Position numbers and translations under genes: made by a program. Source: DATEGZ01 sp035279905 (lineage in GTDB: Bacteria; Acidobacteriota; Vicinamibacteria; Vicinamibacterales; SCN-69-37). From it: a stretch of DNA of 13,822 bases. The stretch spans positions 1 to 13,822 of the forward strand of contig DATEGZ010000267.1 of NCBI GenBank assembly GCA_035279905.1, in the 5' to 3' direction. Of this stretch, positions 12,740 to 13,822 are shown in pieces. Below the pieces are notes generated by a model. It saw only the letters and a list, made by a program, of their open reading frames with translations. It searched no databases and was not told the DNA's origin. The first letter of the stretch is position 1. Each line of letters begins with the position of its first letter.

Positions 12740-13822
12740 TTATCGCATGGCGCCCAGACGCGCCAGAATGCCGGCGACGAGCGCCGCACGCTCCGTCAAA
12801 TCGTTGATGACGACGTGCTCATGCAGCGCGTGCGGGCCGTCGCCCGTGGCGCCGAGACCATCCAGTGTTGGGATGCCCAGCGCGGCGGTGAAGTTCCCGT
12901 CCGACGCGCCGCCCGTCGCGCCTTCCGCGAGATCAGCGCCGGCCGATCGCGCGACCTCGCGCGCCAGCTCGTAGAGCCGCGCCACCCCCGCCGTGCGCTC
13001 CATCGGCGGACGATTGATGCCGCCCGTCACCTCGATCCGCACGCGCGGATTTACCGGCGCGAGCGATCGAAACGCGGCCTCGATCGACGCCGCGTCCGCC
13101 ATCCGCGCCACGCGCACGTCAACCACGGCACGCGCCTGCTCGGCGACGACGTTCGACCGCAGGCCGCCGTCAATCACGCCGACGTTCACCGTGAGGCCGC
13201 GCGCCGGATCGCTCCAGCCTTCAATCGTCGTGACCTGCCGCGCGATCTCGTGAATAGCGCTCGCGCCGGCGCCCGGATTCGCGCCCGCGTGCGCCGAGAT
13301 CCCGTGCGCGGTCACGACAAACTCGCCGACGCCCTTGCGCGCGGTCTTGACGGCGCCGCCGGGCAGCGCCGGCTCGAGCACGAGCACCGCCGCGCTCTCG
13401 CGCGCGAGCCTCTCGATTGCCTGGCGCGAGGTCCGGCTGCCGACTTCCTCGTCGGACGTCGCGATGAGCGAGACCTGCGGACGCTCGGTGTCGGGCACGG
13501 TCTCGGCAATTGCGCGAGCCGCGAGCGTCCCGATGCCGAGCCCACCCTTCATGTCGAGCACGCCCGGTCCGAAGAGCTTGCCGTCAGATTCGTGGAGCGG
13601 CATGCGCGCCAGCTGGCCGACGGGCCACACCGTGTCGAAGTGGCCGACGAGCAGCACGCGCGGCCCGGCGCCGGGCCAGGTCGCCAGCACGTGATCGGTC
13701 GTCGAGCCGGCCGCCAGGCGCGTGACCGACGCGCCGGCCGCCGCGAGCCGATCGGCGAGAAAGGCGCCGCACGCGTCGAGCGCGTCGCGGCCATCGCTCG
13801 GCGACTCGTGCGAGACGAGCGC
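12740..13822 (-). CDS. M20-family metallopeptidase, glutamate carboxypeptidase-like (start outside window)
   Basis: The frame is open from the right edge (13822) to TAA at 12740-12742, giving 360 residues of a zinc hydrolase. Although a GTG occurs at 13690, the frame continues upstream with family-like sequence (LVSHESPSDGRDALDACGA), so the true start is beyond the window. Zinc ligands and catalytic residues are visible: H and D of GHFDTVW (13634-13642), D of LDMKGG (13553-13555), the Glu pair of SDEEVGS (13445-13450), E of LVLEP (13373-13375) and H of GPHALHEHV (12830-12832). The set and spacing match carboxypeptidase G2-type M20 enzymes, which remove C-terminal glutamate or act on similar amide bonds; a dimerisation domain (HGISAHAGANPGAGASA) lies in the middle. 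The substrate is unknown. Whether it has a signal peptide cannot be seen. Confidence 0.9.
   Translation of the reverse strand, partial: ALVSHESPSDGRDALDACGAFLADRLAAAGASVTRLAAGSTTDHVLATWPGAGPRVLLVGHFDTVWPVGQLARMPLHESDGKLFGPGVLDMKGGLGIGTLAARAIAETVPDTERPQVSLIATSDEEVGSRTSRQAIERLARESAAVLVLEPALPGGAVKTARKGVGEFVVTAHGISAHAGANPGAGASAIHEIARQVTTIEGWSDPARGLTVNVGVIDGGLRSNVVAEQARAVVDVRVARMADAASIEAAFRSLAPVNPRVRIEVTGGINRPPMERTAGVARLYELAREVARSAGADLAEGATGGASDGNFTAALGIPTLDGLGATGDGPHALHEHVVINDLTERAALVAGILARLGAMR

Noticed and set aside
1..13822. Frequent CGATCG/GATCG words throughout as a genome-specific signature motif
   Set aside because: They are common, but in GC-rich coding DNA Ile-Asp-Arg and Ser-Ile codon pairs produce them, and no count against expectation could be made by eye.

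Overview
The window reads as a high-GC chromosomal segment of a Gram-negative, diderm bacterium. LptD implies an LPS-type outer membrane. Gene content and codon style (almost every third position G or C) fit an Acidobacteriota lineage such as Vicinamibacteria, but that placement is inference, because no phylogenetic marker is decisive by eye. Coding density is very high. The only intergenic stretches of note are 127-170, 813-971, 10807-10867 and 12698-12739, and no gap exceeds 300 bases. No tRNA, rRNA, CRISPR array or classical intrinsic terminator was recognised.

Layout. 1-126 is the 3' end of an IS1595-family transposase (IS1016-like C-terminus). 171-812 is a deoxynucleoside kinase bracketed by a 19-bp near-perfect inverted repeat. 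813-971 carries two oppositely oriented tandem arrays of an 8-bp repeat (TATTGGGT-type and CCCAATGA/G-type). 972-5498 is a compact accD-folC-lptD block (fatty acid, folate and outer-membrane biogenesis). 5517-10806 is a tightly packed five-gene run: long-form rmlA, rmlB, an Rmd-like nucleotide-sugar 4-ketoreductase, a fused VTE5-like/VTE6-like (DUF92) isoprenoid-alcohol kinase, and a UbiA-family prenyltransferase. 10868-11842 is an Rv2578c/SplB-type radical SAM protein. On the minus strand, convergent with it, are htpX (11846-12697) and an M20 glutamate carboxypeptidase-like gene that runs off the right edge (12740-13822).

How the genes work together. The rmlA-rmlB pair makes dTDP-4-keto-6-deoxy-glucose. 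The third enzyme resembles a 4-ketoreductase, and no RmlC or RmlD is present here, so the product may be a non-rhamnose 6-deoxysugar. The next two genes form what looks like a self-contained lipid module: one polypeptide with both the phytol-kinase-type and phytyl-phosphate-kinase-type domains would turn an isoprenoid alcohol into its diphosphate, and the adjacent UbiA enzyme, which has both Asp-rich motifs, would use that diphosphate as donor. This fusion plus partner is the best candidate in the window for an undescribed system.

Regulation. Three genes that head transcription blocks (171, 972, 5517) each have a TANNNT hexamer starting 13-14 nt before the start codon and no Shine-Dalgarno sequence. 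That is the geometry expected for leaderless mRNAs. Genes inside the blocks lack this hexamer and instead follow the preceding stop by -4 to +7 nt (27 nt for lptD at its preferred start).
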